From contig CACWWC010000002.1 of assembly GCA_902764545.1 (NCBI GenBank), forward strand, positions 1 to 64,000: a DNA stretch of 64,000 bases, in the 5' to 3' direction. The DNA is from an uncultured Erysipelotrichaceae bacterium (GTDB lineage: Bacteria > Bacillota_I > Bacilli_A > RF39 > UBA660). The notes under the pieces were generated by a model. That model saw only the letters and a list, made by a program, of their open reading frames with translations. It did not search any database and was not told the origin of the DNA. Made by a program: the position numbers and the translations under genes. Positions 44,513 through 53,577 of this stretch are shown here, in pieces (within the stretch, counting starts at the first letter, position 1; each line of letters starts with the position of its first letter).

Positions 44513-45050
44513 AATAATTTTCACTTTTCAATTCAAAATAACTCTGTGGGTGAGCACATACAGGACAAACCTTAGGTGCTTTAGGTCCAACTACAACATG
44601 TCCACAATTTCTACATATCCAAATTGAATCTCCATCTTTAGAAAAAACAACCTCATCTTCAATATTTTTAAGTAATTTTCTATATCTTTCTTCATGATGC
44701 TTTTCAATCTCACCAACAGCTCTAAATTTAGCTGCAATATCTTTAAAGCCTTCCTCTTCAGCTACTTTAGCAAACTCATCATACATATCAGTCCATTCAT
44801 AATTTTCTCCATCGGCAGCAGATTTTAAGTTTTCTACAGTTGAAGGAACTTGTCCGCCATTTAACTCTTTAAACCACATTTTTGCATGTTCTTTTTCATT
44901 ATTTGCTGTTTCTTCAAATATAGCAGCAATTTGCTCATAACCATCTTTTTTTGCTTTTGATGCAAAGTAAGTATATTTATTTCTAGCCTGACTTTCACCT
45001 GCAAAAGCAGTCAATAAATTTTGTTCCGTTTTACTTCCTTTAAGTTCCAT
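44511..45050 (-). CDS. rbr: Rubrerythrin
   Basis: Non-haem diiron peroxidase that removes hydrogen peroxide in anaerobes. 179 residues. The four-helix part has [35 protein letters not shown] and [11 protein letters not shown], giving the Glu/His iron ligands. The C-terminal rubredoxin domain holds [10 protein letters not shown] and [16 protein letters not shown] 45050 with GAGGTATA upstream. Its length is a little below the 190 of clostridial forms. Confidence 0.96.
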   Translation of the reverse strand: MELKGSKTEQNLLTAFAGESQARNKYTYFASKAKKDGYEQIAAIFEETANNEKEHAKMWFKELNGGQVPSTVENLKSAADGENYEWTDMYDEFAKVAEEEGFKDIAAKFRAVGEIEKHHEERYRKLLKNIEDEVVFSKDGDSIWICRNCGHVVVGPKAPKVCPVCAHPQSYFELKSENY

Positions 45051-45152
45051 TATTATACCTCATTTCTTAACAAATTATATTAACTATTATACGACATTAG
45101 ACTAAAATTCACAAGTTATAATTTGTGTGAATATAATAATTTAGGTGATACT

Positions 45153-45365
45153 ATGAAACTTAAACATAAACTATTTTGCAGATGCAATACATGTAAACAA
45201 AAAAGAAAAAATAATATTTTCTTTTTATCCTCAATTCTTATAAATTTAATAATTATTTTTTACCAGTTATTAATACTTCTTTTTATAACAACAAAACTAA
45301 ATGTCATTATACTCTTCTTTGAATTTATCTTGGTTATTTTTTTGATCGTTTTCATATTCTTTTAA
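45153..45365 (+). CDS. Small membrane protein with an N-terminal Cys cluster
   Basis: 70 residues. Basic start MKLKHKLFCRCNTCKQKRK with a CxCxxC group that could bind zinc, then two hydrophobic helices to the end. ATG 45153 with TAGGTGAT upstream is better than the ATG at 45123. Its last 69 bases overlap the convergent 233-residue gene. Not recognised; real status is moderately supported by the ribosome site. Confidence 0.45.
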   Translation: MKLKHKLFCRCNTCKQKRKNNIFFLSSILINLIIIFYQLLILLFITTKLNVIILFFEFILVIFLIVFIFF

Positions 45366-45998
45366 AAGGATGCTATACGTACAATTAATATATTTTAGCA
45401 TTTTAGAAACTTCTAAGAGATTATCTCCACCTATTATATAAACTGTGCTAATTAAAGCCAAAAATAAATATAATTCGCAATTATTCATATTATATTTTTT
45501 ATAATCAACATATAAATCTTCTTTAAACCAATTATCTAAAAGAAATATATATAGCCTATACTTTGCTTTATTTAACTCCAAAACATTTCTATTTCTATCA
45601 AGGTAAGGCATTTCCCTTACAATAACATTATCAACTTTTTTACACTTTTCAAGAAAATATCTACCTAAATTTAAGGTATGGTATATTTTACTAATGTTTA
45701 TAATCAAAAGATAATATGAATAGCTTGGATAAAGCATCTCTTCAATCTTATCTTGCAAATTTAAATAATAGTTATAAGTTTCATCCATTCTTTTCTGTAT
45801 ATTATTACACAATTCTTCTATTTGCAAATGTGAATAACATACATCTTTTAAAAAATAATTAAACATATCATCAAATATATCACAAATCTTATTATCTTTA
45901 TTAACAATCACGATATTATCATTAATACAACAACATGTTTTAAAACAATTAATCTTTTTAACATTTATGCCACTAAGTAAATCTTTATTTATCTTCAT
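45297..45998 (-). CDS. Hypothetical protein, 233 residues, next to the SpoVID-like gene
   Basis: Not recognised. Near the start is a Cys-rich stretch, INCFKTCCCINDNIVIV. The rest is helical with many Tyr, Lys and Leu (YSYYLLIINISKIYHTLNLG). No signal peptide. Its ATG (45998) lies 14 bases inside the end of the SpoVID-like gene, so the two are coupled. In Bacillus, ysxE follows spoVID and takes part in spore encasement; I see no kinase-like motifs here, so only the position is alike. Confidence 0.55.
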   Translation of the reverse strand: MKINKDLLSGINVKKINCFKTCCCINDNIVIVNKDNKICDIFDDMFNYFLKDVCYSHLQIEELCNNIQKRMDETYNYYLNLQDKIEEMLYPSYSYYLLIINISKIYHTLNLGRYFLEKCKKVDNVIVREMPYLDRNRNVLELNKAKYRLYIFLLDNWFKEDLYVDYKKYNMNNCELYLFLALISTVYIIGGDNLLEVSKMLKYINCTYSILLKEYENDQKNNQDKFKEEYNDI

Positions 45999-46743
45999 CT
46001 TTAAGAAGGGGAATAATTAACTTTGTTCCTATTGATAAATCTTTTATATCATTATATTTTTCAATTTCTTCTATATTAGTATTATACTTTTCTATAATGG
46101 AATTGATTGTCTCATTTTGCCTAATTATATAGACAATAAAAGTTCCAAATTCTTCCTTATCATCATCAATTTTAAAAAAATAATTTTCTGACGACTCGTC
46201 CTGATCTGATTTTTCTAATACATCAGATTCAATATCTGCTTCATCTCGAATATCATCGACATCATTATCATTTGAATCTAGCATTTCTTTATCTTCCAAT
46301 TTAGGCATTTCCACTTGCTTTTTTGGAATTTCTTTTTCATCATCTAAAATATCATCGCCATCACATTCCCTATCATCTACTAATGCCTTATCATCAATAT
46401 ATTCTCTTTCATCATTTAATATTTCCACTCCATCTACTAATATTTCCACATTACATAATAAACTATTTCCATCGCAAACTTCATAGGAAAAATCTGTAAT
46501 ATCAACTTGTGATTTATCCTGATCTAAATGATTAGTCAACGAAATATCAACGGGAATTTTATAGTTAAAATCCTCATCAATTTGTGACGCAACATTACTC
46601 TTATATTTTCCAGAAATTATCAAATTACCAGTAATATTATCTTCACTAATAAAATTCAAATCATGTTCAAGAGATATTGCAGTAACTTCTGAAATCATCT
46701 GTGAAAAATTAAGTTTCTTTTCTATGTTAATTTTCTTTTTCAT
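45985..46743 (-). CDS. SpoVID-like spore coat morphogenetic protein with C-terminal LysM
   Basis: 252 residues. The N-terminal 95 residues (NFSQMISEVTAISLEHDLNF, GNLIISGKYKSN, KIPVDISLTNHLD) match the SpoVID/SipL-type N domain that starts spore encasement. A long acidic linker follows. Residues about 203-248 are a LysM-like unit: TFIVYIIRQNETINSIIEKY and IGTKLIIPLL. ATG 46743 with GGAGGAAA upstream. In Bacillus spoVID is some genes downstream of lon; here only one gene intervenes, which supports the call. Confidence 0.8.
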   Translation of the reverse strand: MKKKINIEKKLNFSQMISEVTAISLEHDLNFISEDNITGNLIISGKYKSNVASQIDEDFNYKIPVDISLTNHLDQDKSQVDITDFSYEVCDGNSLLCNVEILVDGVEILNDEREYIDDKALVDDRECDGDDILDDEKEIPKKQVEMPKLEDKEMLDSNDNDVDDIRDEADIESDVLEKSDQDESSENYFFKIDDDKEEFGTFIVYIIRQNETINSIIEKYNTNIEEIEKYNDIKDLSIGTKLIIPLLKDEDK

Positions 46744-46767
46744 ATTTTCCTCCTAAAAAATAATATG

Positions 46768-46797
46768 AAAAAAAAAGAGAATTATTCACTCTTTTTC
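46768..46797 (-). terminator. Weak terminator after the 216-residue gene
   Basis: AAAGAGTGA-ATAAT-TCTCTTT-type stem with eight T on the minus strand. Confidence 0.5.
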
Positions 46798-47432
46798 AGA
46801 ATATTAGAATATCTCTTATTTGTTATCTTCAACACTCTATTTCTTTTACTAAATTTATGAGTCATTCCCTTTTGTAATTCTAAAAACTTTTCTGCATTTT
46901 CTCTAATAACAGAATCCCTAAAACACTGTGGATTCGTTTCTAAAAAATAATTAAAGGATAATAAAGCTAGATTATAGTCATCAATTGATGAGAAATCTCC
47001 ACTCACTAATAATTTAAATACATGAATATCGTAAGCTAAGCATCTAAAAAAAGCTTCATTATCAGTAAATTGACACTGTCTTGAGTACTCATTAAAATTT
47101 TTATATGATTGAACCATAAGTATTTTCATCTTCTGATTGAGATTTGCCATTCTATTTAAATATACCAATAAATCATTGACATAATCTATTAACTGAACAT
47201 CTTCAGATCTATGCTCATTTATAATGGTCAAAATTTTTTCATTAATAGCATCTGATAACAAGAAAAAAGCTGGCTCATTTTGTGAAATTAACGAAAGTGA
47301 ATCCAAAAAACCTATAAAGTATTCAAAAGGCTTATATTTTTCTACTAACTCATCTTTTGAACCACATATTAAATAATTTTTGAGGATAAGTTGAGCCATA
47401 TATTCATCATAATTCACATTCAAATAAACCAC
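46782..47432 (-). CDS. Hypothetical protein, 216 residues, between lon and spoVID-like
   Basis: Not recognised. An all-helical look (YDEYMAQLILKNYLICGSKD, LINYVNDLLVYLNRMANL-like stretches) with a basic end (KFSKRNRVLKITNKRYSN). It starts 3 bases after lon; the best start is GTG 47432 or a TTG three codons later, both near GGGTGG. Transcription with lon is likely. A sporulation link is suggested by the following SpoVID-like gene but is not shown by the sequence. Confidence 0.55.
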   Translation of the reverse strand: MVYLNVNYDEYMAQLILKNYLICGSKDELVEKYKPFEYFIGFLDSLSLISQNEPAFFLLSDAINEKILTIINEHRSEDVQLIDYVNDLLVYLNRMANLNQKMKILMVQSYKNFNEYSRQCQFTDNEAFFRCLAYDIHVFKLLVSGDFSSIDDYNLALLSFNYFLETNPQCFRDSVIRENAEKFLELQKGMTHKFSKRNRVLKITNKRYSNILKKSE

Positions 47433-47435
47433 CCA

Positions 47436-49724
47436 CTAAAAAATATTTTTATAAATATCACTGTAATTATCCACAAGAATAAAACTGATATCGTCTCTTA
47501 TTTCCTTAGGAATTTCGTCCAAATCCTTTTCATTCTCTCTTGGAATAAAAACTTTCTTTATACCAGCTCTATGAGCACCAATAACCTTCTCTTTAAGTCC
47601 ACCTATAGCCAATACTCTTCCTCTCAAAGTTATTTCGCCTGTCATAGCAATTTTTTTACTTACACATTTATTCTTGAATAGACTAATCAATGTAGAAGTA
47701 ATAGTAACCCCAGCAGAAGGTCCATCTTTATTAACTGCTCCTTCTGGCACATGAATATGAATGTCATTTTTTTCTATAATTTTACTATCGATACCATAAT
47801 AATCAGCATTTGCTTTTAAATAATCAAGAGCAATATGGCATGATTCTTGCATAACTTCTCCCAAAGAACCAGTTAAAACAAGATCTCCTTTTCCCTTAAA
47901 CAAAGTAGCTTCTATTGGTAAGATATCTCCACCAAATATAGTATAAGCCATTCCATTAACTACACCAATCTCTTCAATGGCATCATTTTCCATATACAAG
48001 AATTTCTTTTTTCCCAATAAATCTTCAATAAATTTTTCATCAACATTATAAAAAACAACTGACTTATCAAGTAATATCTTTTTTACAATTTTTCTAAATA
48101 ATGATGCAATTACTCGTTCTAGTTCACGAACTCCCGCTTCCTTTGTGTAATTTCTAATAAGAACCATAATGGCCTCATCAGTTATTTGAACCTGTAAAGT
48201 TGTTAATCCATGTTCCTCCAACATCTTAGGAATTAAATGTCTTTTCGCAATATCTAACTTTTCATATTCAGTATAAGAAGAAATATTAATAATCTCCAAT
48301 CTATCTCTTAACTCATAAGGAATTTGTTCAACATAATTTGCTGTGGCAATAAACATAACCTGACTCAAGTCAAAATCTTCTTCTATATAATGATCAGAAA
48401 ATTTACTGTTTTGTTCAGGATCCAACACCTCCAACAAACTACTAGCAGGGTCTCCCTTTATATCCTTAGTCATTTTATCAATCTCATCAATTATAAATAC
48501 AGGGTTAGCTGTACCAGCTTTTCTTATTCCATGAATAATTCTTCCTGGATTTGCTCCAATATAAGTGCGTCTATGCCCTACAATTTCTGCTTCATCATTA
48601 ATACCACCAACACTTATTTTGGCAGATTTTCTATTAAGACTCTTAGCAATACTCAAAGCTAATGAAGTCTTTCCTACTCCTGGTGGTCCAACTAAACATA
48701 AAATTGGGCTTCTCAAATTATTTGTATTTTGCTTTACAGCTAAATATTCCAATATCCTGTCCTTTACATCATTTAAAGCATAATGACTCGAATCAAGAAT
48801 ATTCTTAACCTTTACTAAATCATTTGTATCTTTAGTATAATTACTCCAAGGTAGACTAATCATCCAGTCTAAATATTCCCTAATCATACCTAACTCAGGA
48901 GAGTTAATACTTAAACTTTCATATCTTTCAAGTTCTCTCTTAATTTTATCTTTAACTTTACTACTACATTTTAATTTAGAAACCTTTTTAGTTAGTCTTT
49001 CTATATCAGTATCTTTATTATTTCCTTCTCCAATCTCTTTTTGCATTAACTTAATTTTTTCGCGCAAAAAATATTCTTTTTGAGTTTTATCAAGCTCACG
49101 CTCAACTTCATTCTCAATTCTTTGCTCAAGTTCAACAAACTTTAAATCTCTATTCATATCACCAATTAAAAGTTTAGCTCTTGCAATAGGATCTATAGTA
49201 GTAATATATTTCTTTTTTTCCTCATACTTTATCGGTAAAAAACTAACAATCAAATCACATAAATCACTCAAATTATCCACGCTATTTAACTGACTCATTA
49301 TAGCATTACCCATATATGAAACCTTTGAAACATATTTTTCTAGTGACTTTACAACTATATCAAAATAACTCTTTGCATCTTCATTCTCAACAATTTCAAT
49401 CTCAGAGTAATCCGCACGAAAATGATAACCATCCTCTATAACTGAATGCAACTCTACTCTATCAAGACCTTCAATCACAATTCTTGTTTTACCATTTGGG
49501 ACATTCATTTTTAATTTAAGTCGTCCTAAAACACCATATTTAGGGAAGGATGTAATACTTGTTTCTCCATCATCAATAGGATTAACAATCAACATCAAGT
49601 TATCATCTATTAAATCAACAATTTCCACCATTTGTTTGTCATAATTATTATCAAACTCTACTCTTACTTCATTATTTGGAAAGATGACCATATCATTAAT
49701 AATTAAAACTAATAATTTTTTCAC
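47436..49724 (-). CDS. lon: ATP-dependent protease Lon
   Basis: 762 residues: N-terminal LAN domain (residues 1-190), AAA+ domain with Walker A GPPGVGKTSLAL, Walker B VFIIDEID and the arm segment GVRELERVIASLFRK, then the protease domain with the catalytic Ser in NKDGPSAGVTI and Lys in KEKVIGAHRAGI. Degrades damaged and regulatory proteins. GTG start at 49724 with GGAGGTGAAG upstream and a clear promoter at 49761-49789. Confidence 0.97.
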   Translation of the reverse strand: MKKLLVLIINDMVIFPNNEVRVEFDNNYDKQMVEIVDLIDDNLMLIVNPIDDGETSITSFPKYGVLGRLKLKMNVPNGKTRIVIEGLDRVELHSVIEDGYHFRADYSEIEIVENEDAKSYFDIVVKSLEKYVSKVSYMGNAIMSQLNSVDNLSDLCDLIVSFLPIKYEEKKKYITTIDPIARAKLLIGDMNRDLKFVELEQRIENEVERELDKTQKEYFLREKIKLMQKEIGEGNNKDTDIERLTKKVSKLKCSSKVKDKIKRELERYESLSINSPELGMIREYLDWMISLPWSNYTKDTNDLVKVKNILDSSHYALNDVKDRILEYLAVKQNTNNLRSPILCLVGPPGVGKTSLALSIAKSLNRKSAKISVGGINDEAEIVGHRRTYIGANPGRIIHGIRKAGTANPVFIIDEIDKMTKDIKGDPASSLLEVLDPEQNSKFSDHYIEEDFDLSQVMFIATANYVEQIPYELRDRLEIINISSYTEYEKLDIAKRHLIPKMLEEHGLTTLQVQITDEAIMVLIRNYTKEAGVRELERVIASLFRKIVKKILLDKSVVFYNVDEKFIEDLLGKKKFLYMENDAIEEIGVVNGMAYTIFGGDILPIEATLFKGKGDLVLTGSLGEVMQESCHIALDYLKANADYYGIDSKIIEKNDIHIHVPEGAVNKDGPSAGVTITSTLISLFKNKCVSKKIAMTGEITLRGRVLAIGGLKEKVIGAHRAGIKKVFIPRENEKDLDEIPKEIRDDISFILVDNYSDIYKNIF

Positions 49725-49760
49725 AGATACTTCACCTCCAAATATTAAATACTGCCTATT

Positions 49761-49789
49761 ATTATATAATAAAATATTTTTTGCATCAA
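49761..49789 (-). promoter_or_regulatory. lon promoter
   Basis: TTGATG at 49784-49789 and TATAAT at 49761-49766 with a 17-base spacer. I see no CIRCE or CtsR-type repeat near it. Confidence 0.8.
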
Positions 49790-49796
49790 GAAATAA

Positions 49797-49823
49797 TCAC
49801 TTTTTTTTACTGCATTTATTCAT
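49797..49823 (-). other. Eight-codon open frame with a consensus ribosome site
   Basis: AGGAGG stands 10-12 bases before an ATG that opens MNKCSKKK and a TGA. It overlaps nothing else and lies just upstream of the lon -35 box. It may be chance or a micro-leader. Confidence 0.2.
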
Positions 49824-49856
49824 TTTCTTTAAAACCTCCTGCTTTCAAAAAAAAAT

Positions 49857-50579
49857 CTAAATTACTCTAGACTTTTTATTATTATCACTTTGGTTTTCAC
49901 TTATATATCTTGTTTCAAATTTATATACATTTCCATTATATGCTGTATAACATATTTCATCCAATATTATATCTGGAGTAAACTCCCCAACATATGCAAA
50001 GTCCTCCAAATCAATAATCACTATATCACCTTTTGAGTAATGATATCCATTATAGTCAAAATCTTCAATGATCCTTCCAACATTATCTACCGTTGGATCG
50101 TTCCATATATAGCCTATTTTTCGCAAATTAAAATAAGCCTGATATACATCCTCTACAGAAATATTCGATGTATCTACATACAAAGATAATTGAATTGTAT
50201 AATATTCCTTCTCATCAATCCTATAGCATTCATCCAGAAACAAGGGAATTGTACATGGAAAATCCTTTTTTAATCTTTTATTATCGCTATTAGTCTTACC
50301 AATTTTTATAACTTTATTTTTTATTCTAAAAGCCAAAGATGAGTGTCCAGACGATAGATAATTAATGCCTACATCGCCAACACATTCATCAATTAATATT
50401 TTCTTTAATATACTATAAAATTCAACTCTTTTACTATCATTAGAAGAATTATTAACAAAACTATCTCTTTCTATTAACAAATTACTAATTAAATTTATAA
50501 AATTATCAATATAATTCGAATCAGTACAATCTAAACTTTCAAACATTTGTCGATACTTATTTTCTATTTTACTACTCAT
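49857..50579 (-). CDS. Protein-kinase-fold-like protein, small
   Basis: About 240 residues. YLSSGHSSLAFRIKNKVIKI near residue 80 looks like a Gly-rich loop and the Lys strand. IWNDPTVDNVGRI near 165 resembles the catalytic loop (Asp ... Asn), and DIVIIDLEDFAYVG near 190 the metal-binding Asp strand. This is the order of kinase and aminoglycoside-phosphotransferase folds, but the HxD His is Asn and the lobe is short. Function unknown. ATG 50579 with AGAGGTGATA upstream; the frame to 50636 is not favoured. Between tig and lon. Confidence 0.6.
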   Translation of the reverse strand: MSSKIENKYRQMFESLDCTDSNYIDNFINLISNLLIERDSFVNNSSNDSKRVEFYSILKKILIDECVGDVGINYLSSGHSSLAFRIKNKVIKIGKTNSDNKRLKKDFPCTIPLFLDECYRIDEKEYYTIQLSLYVDTSNISVEDVYQAYFNLRKIGYIWNDPTVDNVGRIIEDFDYNGYHYSKGDIVIIDLEDFAYVGEFTPDIILDEICYTAYNGNVYKFETRYISENQSDNNKKSRVI

Positions 50580-50647
50580 ATTATCACCTCTATTAATTAT
50601 AACATTATAAATAATATTAATACATAATACAATCACTTTAGAATATG

Positions 50648-50677
50648 TAAAAAAAGTAACATGAATGTTACTTTTTA
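50648..50677 (-). terminator. Terminator of tig
   Basis: AAAAAGTAACAT / ATGTTACTTTTT stem with a two-base centre and seven T on the minus strand. Confidence 0.88.
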
Positions 50678-51955
50678 TTTATTTAATTCTTTTAATAAAT
50701 CAACAGTTTTTCTAATCTCTAAATCATATTTAACAAGATCAATTCCACCAAATTGTTTTAAAAACTCATCCTTAGACATTTGATACTTATTTGCTAAATC
50801 TAGAGCTTCTTTTTGGGCTTCATCTTCAGTTACTTCAATCTTTTCTTGTTTCATAATTTCTTCAAGCATTAGACGATATAAAACATTATTAAAAGCTTCT
50901 TTTTCCATCTGACTTCTTAATTGTGATTCATCAGAATTTGTAAATTGATAATATAAATCTAAAGAAACACCTTGCATTTTCATTTGCTCTTCAAAACGAC
51001 CCATTAATCTATTAATTTCTTCATTTACCATCTCTTCAGGAATATCAACATCCACATTTTTGCCAACAGCCTCTAAAAGTTCATCAACATACTTATTTTC
51101 ATTCTCTCTTTCCTTTTGTGCTGAAATTGAAGATTTAATATGCTCTCTTAATTTTTCTTCAGAATCAACACCTTCCATACCTAAATCTTCAAAAAAGTCC
51201 TCATCTAATTCTCTTGCCTTTTTCTCTTTTATCTCATTAACTTTTACTTTAAAAACAACCTTTGCACCTGCTAAATCTTTTACACCATAATCTTCAGGAA
51301 ATGTTAGGTCAAGATCCTTCTCATCCCCTACTCCCATGCCAATAATTTGTTCTTCAAAACCTGGAATAAAAGTATTTGAACCGATTTCTAGTGAATAGTT
51401 TTCACCTTTTCCACCGTCAAAAGCAACACCGTCTTTAAATCCTTCAAAATCAATAATAGCAACATCACCATCAGCAACTTTTCCGTCTTTTACAACTAAT
51501 TCAGTATATCTCTCTAATAAGTGACCTAATTCATGTTCAATTTCATCCTTCGTAACTTTAACCTTCTCAGGCTTAATACCTAAGCCCTTGTAGTTCTTAA
51601 CAACAACTTCAGGTTTAGTAATAATCTTAAATACAAATTCAACGCCATTTTCATCTACCTTTTTTAAATCAACACCAGGCTGAACAACAGGCTCTAAATT
51701 TGACTTTTCCATTGCCTTTGTATAAGCATCTTGAAGTACTAAATCAACTGCATCAATATATAATGATTCCTTTCCAAATTTTTTTTCATAAATATTTCTT
51801 GGAACTTTTCCTTTTCTAAAACCATCAACTTTTGCAGTTTTTTGTTTTTTCAAAAAAACTTTATCTACTGCATCAGTCCATGTTTTACCTTCTATTTTAA
51901 CTTCTACTTCATGAATATTTTTATTTTTTACTTCTTTTTCACTTTTTTTTGCCAT
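50675..51955 (-). CDS. tig: Trigger factor
   Basis: Ribosome-bound chaperone with peptidyl-prolyl isomerase activity. About 426 residues. The N domain has the ribosome signature VDGFRKGKVPRNIYEKKFG, the FKBP domain lies near 165-250 (DGDVAIIDFEGFKDGVAFDG), and the helical C domain follows. Compared with the usual start there are about ten extra Lys-rich residues (MAKKSEKEVKNKN). ATG 51955 with GGAGGTATG upstream. A single gene ended by the terminator at 50648-50677. Confidence 0.97.
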   Translation of the reverse strand: MAKKSEKEVKNKNIHEVEVKIEGKTWTDAVDKVFLKKQKTAKVDGFRKGKVPRNIYEKKFGKESLYIDAVDLVLQDAYTKAMEKSNLEPVVQPGVDLKKVDENGVEFVFKIITKPEVVVKNYKGLGIKPEKVKVTKDEIEHELGHLLERYTELVVKDGKVADGDVAIIDFEGFKDGVAFDGGKGENYSLEIGSNTFIPGFEEQIIGMGVGDEKDLDLTFPEDYGVKDLAGAKVVFKVKVNEIKEKKARELDEDFFEDLGMEGVDSEEKLREHIKSSISAQKERENENKYVDELLEAVGKNVDVDIPEEMVNEEINRLMGRFEEQMKMQGVSLDLYYQFTNSDESQLRSQMEKEAFNNVLYRLMLEEIMKQEKIEVTEDEAQKEALDLANKYQMSKDEFLKQFGGIDLVKYDLEIRKTVDLLKELNK

Positions 51956-52019
51956 TATACATACCTCCAACGACATATATTATACATTATATTCAAAATG
52001 AAAACAACAATTATTTAAA

Positions 52020-52043
52020 GAAAAAACTTCAGTACTACTGAAG
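52020..52043 (-). terminator. Terminator of galE
   Basis: CTTCAGTAGTACTGAAG hairpin followed by TTTTTT on the minus strand, covering the end of the gene. Confidence 0.85.
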
Positions 52044-53048
52044 CATCCTTTCCTGAACCTTAATATAATTATAAGAATCTTTTACCATATCGTCTATTCC
52101 AAGTTCAGCCTTCCAACCAAGTTCTTTCAATGCCTTAGACGGATCGGCATAACAGCATGCAATATCACCAGGTCTTCTTTCAACAATTTGATAAGGAACA
52201 TCAACATTGTTAACCTTTTTAAAACTATTAACTAAATCCAAAACACTGTATCCAACGCCTGTTCCTAAATTGTAATAAGAAATACCATCAGATTTTTTAG
52301 CTTTTTCCAATGCTTTAATATGTCCTTTTGCCAAATCAACAACATGAATATAATCTCTAACACCAGTTCCATCATGCGTATCATAATCATTTCCAAAAAT
52401 GCTCAATATTTTAAGCTCACCATTCGCAACACGAACTATGTAAGGCATCAAATTATTAGGAATTCCATTTGGTTTTTCCCCAATTAATCCTGATGGATGT
52501 GAACCAATTGGATTAAAATAACGTAAAACAACAGCAGTAAATTTAGAATTCGAAATACATATATCCTTTAATATTCTTTCAATCATCAATTTAGAAGTTC
52601 CATATGGATTTGTCGTTTCCCCTACCTTACAATCTTCCGTAATTGGAAGAACTTCAGGATCCCCATAAACAGTAGCTGAAGATGAAAAAATAATTTTATC
52701 ACAATCATATTCAATCATTTTTTTACATAAATGAAGAGTAGATACTAAGTTATTTTCATAATACATAATAGGTTTTTCAACAGACTCTCCAACTGCTTTA
52801 TAACCAGCAAAATGTATTACTGAATCAATTTCATTTTCACTAAATATAACATCAAGTAAATCTAAATCACAAACATCTCCCTCATAAAATTTAAAGTTTT
52901 TATTGGTAATTTTCTCTATATTTTTTTTAACATCAATATCTGAATTAGATAAATTATCAATAACTATAACATCATAGTCATTTTCTAACAATTCTACAAC
53001 TGTATGGCTTCCTATAAAACCAAGTCCACCAGTGACTAGTATACTCAT
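52035..53048 (-). CDS. galE: UDP-glucose 4-epimerase
   Basis: Interconverts UDP-glucose and UDP-galactose; makes sugar donors for envelope glycans. 337 residues, short-chain dehydrogenase fold: TGGLGFIGSHTVVELL, SSSATVYGDP, catalytic Tyr/Lys in NPYGTSK, and YFNPIGSHPSGLIGE plus HDGTGVRDYIHVVDLAKGH, both typical of GalE. ATG 53048 with GGAGGTTAG upstream, 3 bases after the Nudix gene; both may be one transcript. Confidence 0.95.
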   Translation of the reverse strand: MSILVTGGLGFIGSHTVVELLENDYDVIVIDNLSNSDIDVKKNIEKITNKNFKFYEGDVCDLDLLDVIFSENEIDSVIHFAGYKAVGESVEKPIMYYENNLVSTLHLCKKMIEYDCDKIIFSSSATVYGDPEVLPITEDCKVGETTNPYGTSKLMIERILKDICISNSKFTAVVLRYFNPIGSHPSGLIGEKPNGIPNNLMPYIVRVANGELKILSIFGNDYDTHDGTGVRDYIHVVDLAKGHIKALEKAKKSDGISYYNLGTGVGYSVLDLVNSFKKVNNVDVPYQIVERRPGDIACCYADPSKALKELGWKAELGIDDMVKDSYNYIKVQERMLQ

Positions 53049-53051
53049 AAA

Positions 53052-53567
53052 CTAACCTCCATATACATCATTATAAACACTTAATACATTAAGCATTTCT
53101 CTACCAATCGATAAATCAAGCATACCATCATTCATACCATTTTTCAAGAAATTACCTAAGTCATTAAATGGAACATAGTATAAATTAAATTCACTAGCTT
53201 GCTCTAATTCATCATAATGAGTTTCACTAAAATTCGGAAGTTCATCACAAAAAACTCTAAAATAGTAAATAATGTTTAATACCTTTTTTCCACTTCCAAA
53301 ATAATTATTATCATAAGTCTTTATAACTAAAAAAGGTTCCTCCGTAATAGTAATATTAATACCTGTTTCTTCCTTAATTTCTCTTATTAAACAATCAACT
53401 ATTTCTTCACCTTTTTCTAGATGCCCACCAGGAAATTGATAAGTATTATTATTAAAGGCCAAAAGAAGTTTATTATCAGAATTTATTAACAATCCCTTAA
53501 CCCTGATTACTATTTCAGAAATATCATTATCATGTAAATTATTATCATTTAAAATTATCTCTTTCAT
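53052..53567 (-). CDS. Nudix hydrolase
   Basis: 171 residues. The Nudix box is complete: GGHLEKGEEIVDCLIREIKE followed by ETGI, near residue 52-75. The rest of the fold is kept (LLINSDNKLLLAFNNNTYQF). It would cleave a nucleoside diphosphate linked to another group; the substrate is not readable. ATG 53567 with AGAGGTGATT upstream. It lies between galE and the HEXXH protein, so a role around nucleotide sugars is possible. Confidence 0.9.
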   Translation of the reverse strand: MKEIILNDNNLHDNDISEIVIRVKGLLINSDNKLLLAFNNNTYQFPGGHLEKGEEIVDCLIREIKEETGINITITEEPFLVIKTYDNNYFGSGKKVLNIIYYFRVFCDELPNFSETHYDELEQASEFNLYYVPFNDLGNFLKNGMNDGMLDLSIGREMLNVLSVYNDVYGG

Positions 53568-53577
53568 AAAATCACCT

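Noticed and set aside
48324-48662. Plus-strand frames inside lon
   Set aside because: Antisense to a fully conserved AAA+ domain; Ile/Asn/Ser-rich shadow translation.
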